Of a stretch of DNA of 64,000 bases, positions 34,801 to 44,156 are shown piece by piece. Position numbers and translations under genes: made by a program. This DNA is from Microbacterium sp. Marseille-Q6965. Its GTDB lineage: Bacteria > Actinomycetota > Actinomycetes > Actinomycetales > Microbacteriaceae. The stretch is from NCBI RefSeq assembly GCF_946151065.1, contig NZ_CAMGZA010000003.1, forward strand, positions 306,857 to 370,856, given 5' to 3'. Each line of letters starts with the position of its first letter. Position 1 is the first letter of the stretch. The notes beneath the pieces were generated by a model. That model made no database searches and was not told the origin of the DNA. It saw nothing but the letters and a program-made list of their open reading frames with translations.

Positions 34801-34917
34801 CTCGACCGCCTGGGCGAGGAGGCGTATGTGCTCGTGTCGTTCGCGGAGGCCGCCGCCGAAGGCTCACGCGAAGGTGACGGCGTGAATGCGTGGGCGTTCC
34901 CGGTCCACGCGCGCTGA
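31891..34917 (+). CDS. Secreted PIG-L family deacetylase with C-terminal sugar-binding domains
   Basis: 1008 residues. Signal peptide ends ~residue 28 (AAVAAGG). PIG-L/LmbE domain at ~48-340 with the zinc motif AHPDDD (56-61) and a histidine-bearing HGNHQYA segment near 172; such enzymes remove the N-acetyl group from GlcNAc-containing substrates. Then NEW3-like beta domains (~345-575), a CBM9-like carbohydrate-binding domain (~585-840, VDGAADEVY to RWGHAYLDGY) and a final beta module. It works outside the cell. Placed after a sugar ABC importer and near nagB, it may deacetylate chitooligosaccharides or glycan fragments before uptake. ATG with GGAGG six bases upstream. Its long C-terminal half is larger than in most characterised PIG-L proteins. 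Confidence 0.87.
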   Translation: MRTRRVIPLFAAVLAGATLVAPGAAVAAGGPPPTVGEGSVATSTDREKIDIMGIWAHPDDDAGFTTPCGVWSDLYDVRCGIIMATRGEGGSNSVGPESGPDLGLRRENEDRTSHVRSGTVDIFNLDRVDFYYNTSAPLTAEVWDAEETLRRTVRIIRETRPEILVGGTPSLRAGHGNHQYAQGRMVWEAAAAAADPTMFPEQLEGVGAVDTWQVKKILAGGLTTGTGGVAGPDCNQGFTPATGNPFTVTGTWTGYDSPYVWAEGNVQGQAAGTPKTWAQVGLEGGRAHPTQARTMYQGLATPTCQRYGVSFSTVPMQPNGAPAAADDEAVLYGAVLPDPGGMPLGSRFAVAAEDYFEAAGEPFEVTVSMRSGQGEIGGGPVRLEVPAGWGVSEPVEVPEIGEDAQSEAVFTVTPSADAAPGVYRIAARLDGAVTAYNDTRIELVPPVEGRFERWGSTLEYEQWMTENEAYVGGRSAAVDRIGAGETITVPVEVTNRSSASQSGEVTLAVPEGFAVDAASKPFADVPAGGTATVDFTVTHTDPTDRGSRTVPFTATTTSALGAATETLTMHVVPTTVIPQLAAAPAVDGAADEVYVGAPLDVGARWEGATCEPDGVDCGAGGQARVGWFDDTLYVQVHVTDEQASAAAPPERCFGHWLVDSVELLLDPRGDSLDTSSTFKLGVFPFTDDPEGSNGNGANGPCWSRDADNHQGFSTGPLADEIEGAPNAEGVAVAVSADRDAEGRYEGGGFDIEVSIPFATLPAAVGPTSAAPTGDAASNDVDPSYLGLNVTPYDSDTQDFIGQTRTAWSAFGSQQSEPYRWGHAYLDGYVPPAERPTQAPEPIIPDTALTGVESPQTVYQSAVRGGTISGVQPSDAMTVEKVHVAGSKIKVRYDSEAAGTLRVFLWNGDPRFVPVWTSSCEGDTYGFDACAAGDGAAPPWAPDMGGRLLAEATAEVDGGRGAVDVPLDRALLDRLGEEAYVLVSFAEAAAEGSREGDGVNAWAFPVHAR

Positions 34918-34927
34918 CCGGTCCGCG

Positions 34928-34967
34928 CGCGGGGTCGGTCCGGGAGGTGTTCCGGATCGACCCCGCG
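34928..34967. terminator. Bidirectional hairpin between PIG-L and gntR genes
   Basis: Sixteen-base arms, CGCGGGGTCGGTCCGG and CCGGATCGACCCCGCG, with one G-T pair and an eight-base loop, ten bases after the PIG-L stop and five bases after the convergent gntR stop. Confidence 0.75.
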
Positions 34968-34972
34968 ACGGA

Positions 34973-35731
34973 TCAGTCGGCCACGACGGTGGTTTCGAAG
35001 CTGTAGCGGTCGGGGCGATAGCAGTGGGTGCCGAACTCGACCGCGCGGCCCGACGTGTCGAACGCCACGCGTTCCATCGTCAGGAGCGGGCCATGGGAGG
35101 GGATCTCGAGCAGTTCCGCCTCGTCGCCCTCGGCGGCCCGCGCGCCGATGCGCTGCCGCGCGACCTGGAACGTCACGCCGCGGGCCCGGAGGATCTGGTA
35201 GAGCCCGCGCTCCGTGAGCTCGTCGGTCGTGACGTCGCCGAACTCCGGCAGCAGGTGGTTCTCGAGCACCGCGACAGGCTCCCCGTCGATGCTGCGCACG
35301 CGCCGAAGGTATGCGACCTCGGAACCGACCGGGAGGCTGAGCGCCTCGGCCGCGCGCTCGTCGGCCGGTCGGAGCTCGTGCACGAGCACTCGCGTGGACG
35401 GGGTGCGGTGGGTGCTCTCGAGGTCGTCGTACAGGCTGGTCAGCTCCACCGGCCGCGTCACGCGGCCCTGCACGACCTGCGTGCCGATCCCGCGCCGGCG
35501 CACGAGCAGGCCCTTGTTCACGAGCGTTTGGATCGCGTGGCGCACGGTGGGTCGAGACAGCCGCAGGCGCCGACTGATCTCGATCTCGTTCTGCAGGCGA
35601 GCGCCGGGAGGGATGCGCCCGGAGCGGATCGCGTCCTCGAGCCGGCTGGAGACCTGGAAGTAGAGCGGGACGGGTCCGGACCTGTCGAGATCGGCGAACA
35701 CGTCATCGGGCCAGATCGGATCCTCGGTCAT
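34973..35731 (-). CDS. GntR/HutC family regulator, probable inositol regulator
   Basis: 252 residues. GntR winged helix at ~20-85 (YFQVSSRLEDAIRSGRIPPGARLQNEIEISRRLRLSRPTVRHAIQTLV) followed by a UTRA ligand domain (HutC subfamily). Divergent from iolC, hence the likely regulator of the inositol genes; the TGTC-N2-GACA type sites at 35780 and 44128 suit a GntR-type operator. Ribosome site GAAAGGGGG before the ATG. Inositol or an intermediate such as 2-deoxy-5-keto-gluconate-6-phosphate is the probable effector, by analogy with other iol systems. Confidence 0.85.
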   Translation of the reverse strand: MTEDPIWPDDVFADLDRSGPVPLYFQVSSRLEDAIRSGRIPPGARLQNEIEISRRLRLSRPTVRHAIQTLVNKGLLVRRRGIGTQVVQGRVTRPVELTSLYDDLESTHRTPSTRVLVHELRPADERAAEALSLPVGSEVAYLRRVRSIDGEPVAVLENHLLPEFGDVTTDELTERGLYQILRARGVTFQVARQRIGARAAEGDEAELLEIPSHGPLLTMERVAFDTSGRAVEFGTHCYRPDRYSFETTVVAD

Positions 35732-35779
35732 CGCGGGCGCCCCCTTTCACGTTTCCCCGAGCCTATCCCTTAGTGATAT

Positions 35780-35789
35780 TGTTAGGACA
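35780..35789. promoter_or_regulatory. Candidate GntR operator upstream of iolC
   Basis: TGTTAGGACA, a TGTC-N2-GACA type palindrome with one mismatch, extended to TTGT..ACAA. Its first three bases are the last three of a -10 box TATTGT (35777-35782). Confidence 0.55.
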
Positions 35790-35807
35790 AAGCGATCTAG
35801 GAGGGTC

Positions 35808-36752
35808 ATGAGCTTCACGACCGACGTCCTCGCCGTCGGGCGCCTCGGCGTCGACATCTATCCGCTTCAGGACGGGGTGGGGCTCGAACAGGTCGAGAGC
35901 TTCGGCAAGTACCTGGGTGGGACGGCCGCCAACGTCGCCGTCGCCGTCGCGCGGTACGGGCACGCGGCGGCGCTGATCTCCCGGGTCGGAGACGACCCGT
36001 TCGGTCGCTACCTCCTCGCGGAGCTCGAGCGTCTCGGGGTGGACAACCGCTATGTCGGCACCGACGCGTCGCTGAAGACGCCGGTCACCTTCTGCGAGAT
36101 CTTCCCACCCGACGACTTCCCGCTCTACTTCTACCGGGAGCCGAAGGCGCCCGACATGAACGTCGAACCGCGCGAGATCGACGCCGACGCCGCGCGCGAC
36201 GCGCGCATCCTCTGGCTGACGACGACGGGCCTCAGCGACGAGCCGAGTCGCGCCGCACATCTCGCCGCGCTCGAGGCCCGCGACCGGGCGGAGCACACGA
36301 TCCTCGACCTCGACTATCGCCCGATGTTCTGGGCCGATCCCTCCGACGCGACGGCGCAGCTCGAGCCGGTCCTCGGCCGCGTGACCGTCGCCGTGGGCAA
36401 CCGCGACGAGTGCCTCGTCGCCGTCGGCGAGTCGGATCCGGGGCGCGCGGCCGACGCGCTGCTGGAGCGGGGGGTCGAGCTGGCGATCGTGAAGCAGGGG
36501 CCGAAGGGCGTCCTCGCGAAGACCCGCGACGAGACGGTGGAGGTGCCCGTGCACCCGGTGGCCGTCGTCAACGGGCTCGGCGCGGGCGACGCCTTCGGCG
36601 GCGCGTTGTGCCACGGCCTTCTCGAGGGATGGAGCCTCGAACGCACCCTCCGTTTCGCCAACGTCGCGGGCGCGATCGTCGCCTCGCGGCGCGAGTGCTC
36701 CACCGCCATGCCCACAGCCGATGAGGTTGAGACCGTCTTGCAGGGAGCGTGA
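35808..36752 (+). CDS. iolC: 5-dehydro-2-deoxygluconokinase
   Basis: 314 residues, PfkB family. Phosphorylates 2-deoxy-5-keto-D-gluconate in myo-inositol breakdown. Marks: N-terminal DVLAVGRLGVDIYPLQDGVGLE, GGTAANVAVAVARYG near residue 43, PDMNVEPREID near 120 characteristic of IolC, and the catalytic GLGAGDAFGGAL near 249. Ribosome site AGGAGG seven bases before the ATG. First gene of an iol operon whose members are tightly spaced. Confidence 0.93.
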   Translation: MSFTTDVLAVGRLGVDIYPLQDGVGLEQVESFGKYLGGTAANVAVAVARYGHAAALISRVGDDPFGRYLLAELERLGVDNRYVGTDASLKTPVTFCEIFPPDDFPLYFYREPKAPDMNVEPREIDADAARDARILWLTTTGLSDEPSRAAHLAALEARDRAEHTILDLDYRPMFWADPSDATAQLEPVLGRVTVAVGNRDECLVAVGESDPGRAADALLERGVELAIVKQGPKGVLAKTRDETVEVPVHPVAVVNGLGAGDAFGGALCHGLLEGWSLERTLRFANVAGAIVASRRECSTAMPTADEVETVLQGA

Positions 36753-36753
36753 G

Positions 36754-37659
36754 ATGACCGAGCTGAGCCCGGCCGACTTCGAACGGCTCCGACACATCCG
36801 AGCACACCGTCCTCACGAGATCGCCGAGACCTTCGCGTCGCGTCGCCGGCGCGACGTGCTGCAGGGCGACGGGCGGCTCTTCATCATCGCGGCCGACCAT
36901 CCCGCCCGTGGCGCGCTGGCGGTCGGCACCGACGCCACCGCCATGGCGGACCGGTACGTCCTGCTCGAACGGCTCGCGGTCGCGCTGCGCCACCCTGGCG
37001 TCGACGGCGTGCTCGGCACGCCCGACATCATCGACGACCTTGCCGCACTCGGGCTGCTCGACGACAAGATCGTCGTCGGGTCGATGAACCGCGGCGGTCT
37101 GCGCGGCGCGCGGTTCGAGATGGACGACCGCTACACCGCATACGACGTGCCGACGATGGTCGCGCGGGGCATCGACTTCGCCAAGACGCTCATCCGGGTG
37201 AACCTCGACGACCCGGGCACCGTGCCGACCCTGGCCGCGACGGCCGACGCCGTGACGAGCGCCGCCGCGGCCCGACTGCCGATCATGCTGGAGCCGTTCA
37301 TGACGCGCTGGCAGGACGGGCGCAACGTCAACGACCTCTCGGCGGACGCCGTCATCCTGTCGATCGCGATCGCGTCCGGGCTGGGCGCCGACAGCGCGTA
37401 CACCTGGATGAAGCTGCCGGTCGTCGACGAGATGGAACGCGTCATGTCGGCCACGACCATGCCGACGCTGCTGCTCGGCGGCGACTCCGGGGCGGGCCTC
37501 GACGAGACGTTCGCGGCGTGGGAGAGCGCGCTCGCGCTGCCCGGCGTGCGCGGCCTGACGGTCGGGCGCGCCCTGCTGTACCCGCCGGACGGCGACGTCG
37601 TCGGCGCCGTCGACACCGCTGCGCGCCTCGTGCACCGCGACCTGCCGGCGATCGTCTGA
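36754..37659 (+). CDS. Cgl0159-family (beta/alpha)8 aldolase-like protein
   Basis: 301 residues. Recognised as the aldolase-like family typical of actinobacterial iol clusters (FIIAADHPARGALAVG near residue 45; DDKIVVGSMNRGG near 102; TLLLGGDSGAGLDETF near 243 and GLTVGRALLYPPDGDV near 266). It probably cleaves or handles 2-deoxy-5-keto-gluconate-6-phosphate, the job of IolJ in Bacillus, since no IolJ is present; this is inference. Starts one base after the iolC stop, so the two are coupled. Confidence 0.85.
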   Translation: MTELSPADFERLRHIRAHRPHEIAETFASRRRRDVLQGDGRLFIIAADHPARGALAVGTDATAMADRYVLLERLAVALRHPGVDGVLGTPDIIDDLAALGLLDDKIVVGSMNRGGLRGARFEMDDRYTAYDVPTMVARGIDFAKTLIRVNLDDPGTVPTLAATADAVTSAAAARLPIMLEPFMTRWQDGRNVNDLSADAVILSIAIASGLGADSAYTWMKLPVVDEMERVMSATTMPTLLLGGDSGAGLDETFAAWESALALPGVRGLTVGRALLYPPDGDVVGAVDTAARLVHRDLPAIV

Positions 37660-37681
37660 ACCCTCACCAACGGAGGAACCC

Positions 37682-39223
<1,542 letters not shown>

Positions 39224-39268
39224 CTCGGCGGCGCGCCGCGTCGACGGCGCTGTGAAGGAGCACCACTG

Positions 39269-40168
39269 ATGACCGAACGGCGTTGGTTCCATCCGCGCGG
39301 ATCGCTCTCGCGCGACGGCTGGGAGACGGTCGTCGACGGCTCGCTCGCGGGGTGGCAGCACACCGGGCTGCGTGTCGCCCACCTCGAGGCGGGCGACGAG
39401 CTGCCGCTGGAGGCGGGCGCGGAGCAGCTCGTCGTGCCGCTGGCAGGGTCCTTCTCGGTCCGCGTCGAGGATGACGGCGCCGTGACGACGCACGAGCTCG
39501 CCGGTCGTCCCTCCGTCTTCCACGGCCCGACCGACGTGCTGTACGTGACCGCCGGCGCCACGGCGCGCCTGGCGGGGAGGGGGCGGGTGGCGGTCGCGTC
39601 CTCCCCGACGGAGGCGCGCTTCCCGACCCGTCACATCCCCGCGGCCGAGACGCCGGTGGAGTTGCGCGGCGCGGGGGCCTCGAGCCGTCAGGTGCACAAC
39701 TTCGGCACCCCGCACGCGCTTGACGCGGCACGGTTCATCGTGTGCGAGGTCATCACGCCGTCCGAGAACTGGTCCTCGTACCCGCCGCACAAGCACGACG
39801 AACGGGTGCCCGGCGCCGAGACGCGGCTGGAGGAGATCTACTACTTCGAGGCGGCGCCCACGCGCGGCGGCGGGCCGGGCAGCGCCGAGGCGGCCTTCGG
39901 GATGTTCAGCACCTACTCCTCGCCCGCGGGCGAGATCGACATCAACGCGATGGTCCGCACCGGTGACGTCGCGCTCGTGCCCTACGGGTACCACGGGCCG
40001 GCCGTCGCGGCCCCCGGCTACGACCTCTATTACCTCAACGTCATGGCGGGCCCCGACCCCGAGAGGGCGTGGCTGATCAGCGACGACCCCGCGCATGCGT
40101 GGGTGCGCGACACGTGGCGGGACGCGCGCGTCGACGAACGCCTGCCGTACGGAAACGAGAACCCTTGA
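39269..40168 (+). CDS. iolB: 5-deoxy-glucuronate isomerase
   Basis: 299 residues, cupin fold. Isomerises 5-deoxy-glucuronate to 2-deoxy-5-keto-gluconate. Marks: VPLAGSFSVRVED near residue 53, PSENWSSYPPHKHDE near 168 with the metal-binding histidines, and YYFEAAPTRGG near 192, GYHGPAVAAPGYDLYYLNVMAGP near 240. ATG with GAAGGAG upstream; 45 bases after iolA. Confidence 0.93.
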   Translation: MTERRWFHPRGSLSRDGWETVVDGSLAGWQHTGLRVAHLEAGDELPLEAGAEQLVVPLAGSFSVRVEDDGAVTTHELAGRPSVFHGPTDVLYVTAGATARLAGRGRVAVASSPTEARFPTRHIPAAETPVELRGAGASSRQVHNFGTPHALDAARFIVCEVITPSENWSSYPPHKHDERVPGAETRLEEIYYFEAAPTRGGGPGSAEAAFGMFSTYSSPAGEIDINAMVRTGDVALVPYGYHGPAVAAPGYDLYYLNVMAGPDPERAWLISDDPAHAWVRDTWRDARVDERLPYGNENP

Positions 40169-40209
40169 TCCGCCGCGCGGATCCCGACACCGACAGAAGG
40201 AGTGCTGCG

Positions 40210-42141
40210 ATGGCGCAGACCAAGCGGATGACAGTGGCGCAGGCGCTCGTCGAGTTCCTCGCCAACCAGTGGACGGTCGACGGCGACATCCGCGAGCGCA
40301 CCATCCCCGCGACGTTCGGCATCTTCGGCCACGGGAACGTCGCGGGTATCGGCCAGGCGCTGCGGCAGCTCCACGTGGAGCAGCCGGGCCTCATGCCGTA
40401 CCACCAGGCACGCAACGAGCAGGCGATGGTGCATCAGGGGGTCGGCTACGCGCGCATGCACCGGCGGCGCGCCACCTACGCGGCCGCCGCCTCGGTCGGC
40501 CCCGGCTCGACCAACATGCTCACCGGCGCGGCGCTCGCCACGACCAACCGGCTCCCCGTGCTGCTGCTGCCGAGCGACACCTTCGCCACCCGCGTCGCGG
40601 ATCCCGTCCTGCAGCAGCTCGAGCAGCCACACGACATCGGATTGACGGTGAACGACGCGTTCCGGCCGTTGTCGAGGTTCTTCGACCGCGTCCAGCGGCC
40701 CGAACAGCTGTACTCGATCGCGCTCGCCGCCATGCGCGTGCTCACCGACCCGGCGGAGACGGGAGCCGTCACGATCGCGCTGCCCGAGGACGTGCAGGCG
40801 GAGGTGGCGGACGTGCCGCTGGAGTTCCTGCAGCCCCGCGAGTGGCGCATCCGCCGGCCCCGTCCCGAGCGCGACGCGCTCGCCGCGGCGGTGCGCGCGA
40901 TCCGCGCGGCCAAGCGGCCGCTCATCGTCGCCGGCGGCGGAGTGCTGTACTCCACGGCGGAGGGCGAGCTGCGCCGCTTCGTCGAGGCGACCGGCATCCC
41001 CGCCGCCTTCACGCAAGCGGGGGTCGGGGGGCTGGAATGGGCGCACCCCCAGAACGTCGGCGGCGTCGGTGCCACCGGCTCGTCGGCGGCGAACCGGCTC
41101 GCCGCCGACGCCGATGTCGTCATCGGCATCGGCACGCGCTACAGCGACTTCACGACGGCGTCTCGCACCGCCTTCCAGAACCCGGGCGTCGTCTTCGTCA
41201 ACATCAACGTCGCCCCCTTCGACGCCGTCAAGCACGGCACCCGCGTGCCGGTCGTGGCCGACGCGCGTGAGGCGCTCGTCGAGCTGCAGGAAGCCCTCGC
41301 CGGGTTCCGCGTCGAGGCGGACTACGCCGAGCGGATCGCTCGCGAGAAGGAGGCGTGGGACGCGGTGACGGAGGACGCGCTGGCCGCGACCGATGTCGCC
41401 CTGCCCGGTCAGCCGGAGGTCATCGGTGCGGTGCTGCGTGCCTCGGCTCCCGACGACGTGCTGGTGCAGGCCGCGGGGTCCCTCCCCGGCGATCTGCACA
41501 AGCTCTGGCGCGTGCGCGATCCGCTCGGCTACCACGTCGAATACGCGTTCTCCACCATGGGCTACGAGATCGCGGGCGGCCTCGGCGTCAAGCGGGGCGC
41601 GATGGCGGACGGTTCCGACAGGGACGTCATCGTCATGGTCGGCGACGGCTCGTACCTCATGCTGAACACGGAGCTCGTGACGGCGGTCGCCGAGGGGCTG
41701 AAGGTCATCGTGATCATCGTGCAGAACCACGGGTACGCGTCGATCGGGCACCTCAGCGAGACGGTCGGCGTGGATCGGTTCGGCACGCAGTACCGGCCGC
41801 GGAATCCGCAGACGCTCGACTTCCAGGGCGAGCAGGTGCTGCCGGTCGATCTCGCGGCCAACGCGCGCAGCTACGGTCTCGAGGTCGTCGAGGTGCCCGT
41901 GGAGCCGGGCGCGAGCGCGCGCCTCGAGGAGGCCATCGCCCGCGCGAAGGCGTCGGACCGCGCCACGGTCATCCACATCAACACCGACCCGCTCGTCTAC
42001 GCGCCCGACGGCGAGGGGTGGTGGGACGTGCCGGTCGCGGGGGTGTCCACCCTCGAGTCCACTCGCCGCGCCCGCGCCGAGTACGAGCGGCAGGTGGCCG
42101 CGCAGCGGCCGCTGCTGGGCGGCACCGGAGCCGACGCGTGA
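40210..42141 (+). CDS. iolD: 3D-(3,5/4)-trihydroxycyclohexane-1,2-dione acylhydrolase
   Basis: 643 residues, TPP-dependent enzyme that opens the inositol ring to 5-deoxy-glucuronate. Marks: MTVAQALVEFLANQWTVDGD at the N-terminus, HQARNEQAMVHQGVGYARMH near residue 65, SVGPGSTNMLTGAALATTNRLPVLLLP near 96, and the TPP pyrophosphate site GDGSYLMLNTELVTAV near 478 with QNHGYASIGHLS near 507. The ATG at 40210 is preferred because of the AGAAGGAG ribosome site and family length; upstream frame is not conserved-looking. Its stop overlaps iolE. Confidence 0.94.
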   Translation: MAQTKRMTVAQALVEFLANQWTVDGDIRERTIPATFGIFGHGNVAGIGQALRQLHVEQPGLMPYHQARNEQAMVHQGVGYARMHRRRATYAAAASVGPGSTNMLTGAALATTNRLPVLLLPSDTFATRVADPVLQQLEQPHDIGLTVNDAFRPLSRFFDRVQRPEQLYSIALAAMRVLTDPAETGAVTIALPEDVQAEVADVPLEFLQPREWRIRRPRPERDALAAAVRAIRAAKRPLIVAGGGVLYSTAEGELRRFVEATGIPAAFTQAGVGGLEWAHPQNVGGVGATGSSAANRLAADADVVIGIGTRYSDFTTASRTAFQNPGVVFVNINVAPFDAVKHGTRVPVVADAREALVELQEALAGFRVEADYAERIAREKEAWDAVTEDALAATDVALPGQPEVIGAVLRASAPDDVLVQAAGSLPGDLHKLWRVRDPLGYHVEYAFSTMGYEIAGGLGVKRGAMADGSDRDVIVMVGDGSYLMLNTELVTAVAEGLKVIVIIVQNHGYASIGHLSETVGVDRFGTQYRPRNPQTLDFQGEQVLPVDLAANARSYGLEVVEVPVEPGASARLEEAIARAKASDRATVIHINTDPLVYAPDGEGWWDVPVAGVSTLESTRRARAEYERQVAAQRPLLGGTGADA

Positions 42142-43055
42142 GGGCGACGCTCGCCGGTGCCCCGGTCAGCTTCGGCGTCTTCGAGCTGACGCCGGAGGGG
42201 GCCGAGACCGTCTCGCCCGACCAGCTGGGAGAGGTGCTGCAGACGGCCGGTTATCGGGGCGTCGACCTCGGGCCCGTCGGCTTCTTGGGTCGCGGTGATG
42301 AGCTGCGGCGCCGACTGCGCCGGTTCGCGCTGCCTCTCGCCGGGGGCTGGGTGCAGCTTCCCTTCTCGGACGATGAGGCCTTCGAGGCGTCGCTTCCGCA
42401 GCTTCGGGAGGCGTTGGACGTCTTCGCCGACGCTGCGGCGGAGGCGGACGGGCGCCTGCCGCTGCCGACGCTGGCCGACAGCGGATCCTTCGCGCGGCAG
42501 GCCGCGCCCGGGCGCGGCGACGAGGCCGATCCCGTCGCCGACGACGCGGCGGCGCGACTCTATGACAACGTGGGGCGCGCCGCGCGCCTCGTGCGCGAGG
42601 CCGGGCTGGAGCCGACATTCCACCATCACGCGGGCACGTTCGTCGAGTCGCCCGACGAGATCGACGCGTTCCTCGCGCACACCGACGTGGGGCTCACCCT
42701 CGACACCGGGCACCTGGCCATCGCCGGCGGGGACCCCGTCGAGGCGGTGCGGCGGTGGGGCGAGCGCATCAACCACCTGCACCTCAAGGACGTCGACCTC
42801 GCTCGCCTGCGCGCCATCCTCGCCGCGGGCGGAGGCATGCGCGAGGTCTGGTCCGGCGGCGCGTTCGTCGCCTTCGGTCAGGGCGATGTCGACCTTCCGG
42901 GCGTGATGTCGCTCATCGAGCAGCGCGACTACGACGGGTGGATCGTCGTCGAGCAGGACGTGCTCAACGGCCCGGACATCGCCATCGACGCGTTCCTGGC
43001 CCGCCGCGCGGAGGACCAGCACATCAACCGCCAGGCACTCAGCCCCTGGATCTGA
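42138..43055 (+). CDS. iolE: Inosose dehydratase-like sugar isomerase/epimerase
   Basis: 305 residues, xylose-isomerase-like TIM barrel. In the pathway it dehydrates scyllo-inosose to the dione used by IolD. Marks: GAPVSFGVFELTPEG near residue 7, FHHHAGTFVESPDEID near 160 and LTLDTGHLAIAGGDP near 182 with metal ligands, NHLHLKDVD near 213, and GWIVVEQDV near 271. GTG start overlapping the iolD stop (GTGA), so translation is coupled. Sequence is more divergent from Bacillus IolE than its neighbours are, so the assignment rests partly on context. Confidence 0.85.
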   Translation: MRATLAGAPVSFGVFELTPEGAETVSPDQLGEVLQTAGYRGVDLGPVGFLGRGDELRRRLRRFALPLAGGWVQLPFSDDEAFEASLPQLREALDVFADAAAEADGRLPLPTLADSGSFARQAAPGRGDEADPVADDAAARLYDNVGRAARLVREAGLEPTFHHHAGTFVESPDEIDAFLAHTDVGLTLDTGHLAIAGGDPVEAVRRWGERINHLHLKDVDLARLRAILAAGGGMREVWSGGAFVAFGQGDVDLPGVMSLIEQRDYDGWIVVEQDVLNGPDIAIDAFLARRAEDQHINRQALSPWI

Positions 43056-43074
43056 CACCTCACGAGGAATCTTC

Positions 43075-44088
43075 ATGACGCAACGCCCCCTCCGCTTCGG
43101 ACTCATCGGCACGGGTCGCATCGGCCAGGTGCACGCGGTGAACATCGCCGCGAGCCCCGACGCCGAGCTCACCTGGATCGCCGATCCGTTCCTCGACGGT
43201 GCCCGGAGCGTGGCCGCCAGGCACGGCGGGGCGGTCACCGATGATGCCGAGCGGCTGCTGACGTCGGGCGAGATCGACGCGGTCCTCGTCGCCTCGCCCA
43301 CGCCGACGCACGTCGACCTCATCGCGCGCAGCGTCGACCTCGGGCTGCCCGTGCTGTGCGAGAAGCCCATCGACCTCGACATCGCGCGTGTCGACGCGCT
43401 CCGCGCTCGCGTGGCGGCGGCCGGTGTGCCGGTCGCCCTCGGCTTCAACCGTCGATTCGACCCGGCCTTCCGCAGTGTGCGCGACCGTGTCGCGGCCGGC
43501 GAGATCGGCGAGCTCGAGCAGCTCACCATCATCAGTCGTGACCCGGCGGCTCCTCCCGCCGACTACGTCGCGGTGTCCGGCGGCATCTTCCGCGACATGA
43601 CGATCCACGACTTCGACATGGCACGCTCCTTCCTGCCCGACATCGTGGAGGTGTCGGCGGTGGGAAGCGCCGTCTTCGACGACGGCGCCAGGCGGCACGG
43701 CGACTTCGACACGGCGGTCGTGACGCTGCGCGCCGCCTCGGGCGCCGTGGTCACGATCATCAACTCGCGCCACAGCGCGTACGGGTACGACCAGCGCCTC
43801 GAGGCGTTCGGGGCGCGCGGCGCGCTGAGCGTCGCCAACGCGCCGACGAGCCTGGTGAGCCTGTCGACGTCCGCGCACGTGGAGGCGAAGCCGCCGTACG
43901 AGAACTTCTTCCTCGAGCGCTACGCCGCCGCCTACCGCGCCGAGCTTGAGCAGTTCATCGCCCTCGCGCGCGGGGAGGATTCGACGAGCCCGGGTTTCGA
44001 GGACGGGCGGGCGGCGCTGCTCCTGGCCGACGCGGCGCTGCGCTCCGCCGAAGAGCGCCGAGTGGTGGCGGTGGACCTTCGGGCCTGA
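43075..44088 (+). CDS. iolG: Inositol 2-dehydrogenase
   Basis: 337 residues, Gfo/Idh/MocA family. Oxidises myo-inositol to scyllo-inosose with NAD+. Marks: Rossmann GLIGTGRIGQVHA near residue 9, CEKPIDLD near 96 with the catalytic Lys, and GGIFRDMTIHDFDMARSF near 170 with His/Asp. Last gene of the first iol unit, 19 bases after iolE. Confidence 0.92.
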   Translation: MTQRPLRFGLIGTGRIGQVHAVNIAASPDAELTWIADPFLDGARSVAARHGGAVTDDAERLLTSGEIDAVLVASPTPTHVDLIARSVDLGLPVLCEKPIDLDIARVDALRARVAAAGVPVALGFNRRFDPAFRSVRDRVAAGEIGELEQLTIISRDPAAPPADYVAVSGGIFRDMTIHDFDMARSFLPDIVEVSAVGSAVFDDGARRHGDFDTAVVTLRAASGAVVTIINSRHSAYGYDQRLEAFGARGALSVANAPTSLVSLSTSAHVEAKPPYENFFLERYAAAYRAELEQFIALARGEDSTSPGFEDGRAALLLADAALRSAEERRVVAVDLRA

Positions 44089-44127
44089 GCCGCGCCGCCG
44101 GTTCCCGGCGGGAACGAGATGTGTTAA

Positions 44128-44137
44128 TGTCCTGACA
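44128..44137. promoter_or_regulatory. Candidate GntR operator upstream of the second iol unit
   Basis: TGTCCTGACA, a perfect TGTC-N2-GACA palindrome. Its first three bases are the last three of a -10 box TAATGT (44125-44130), the same geometry as upstream of iolC. Confidence 0.55.
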
Positions 44138-44156
44138 AAACTCGAAGGAGAGTTCT

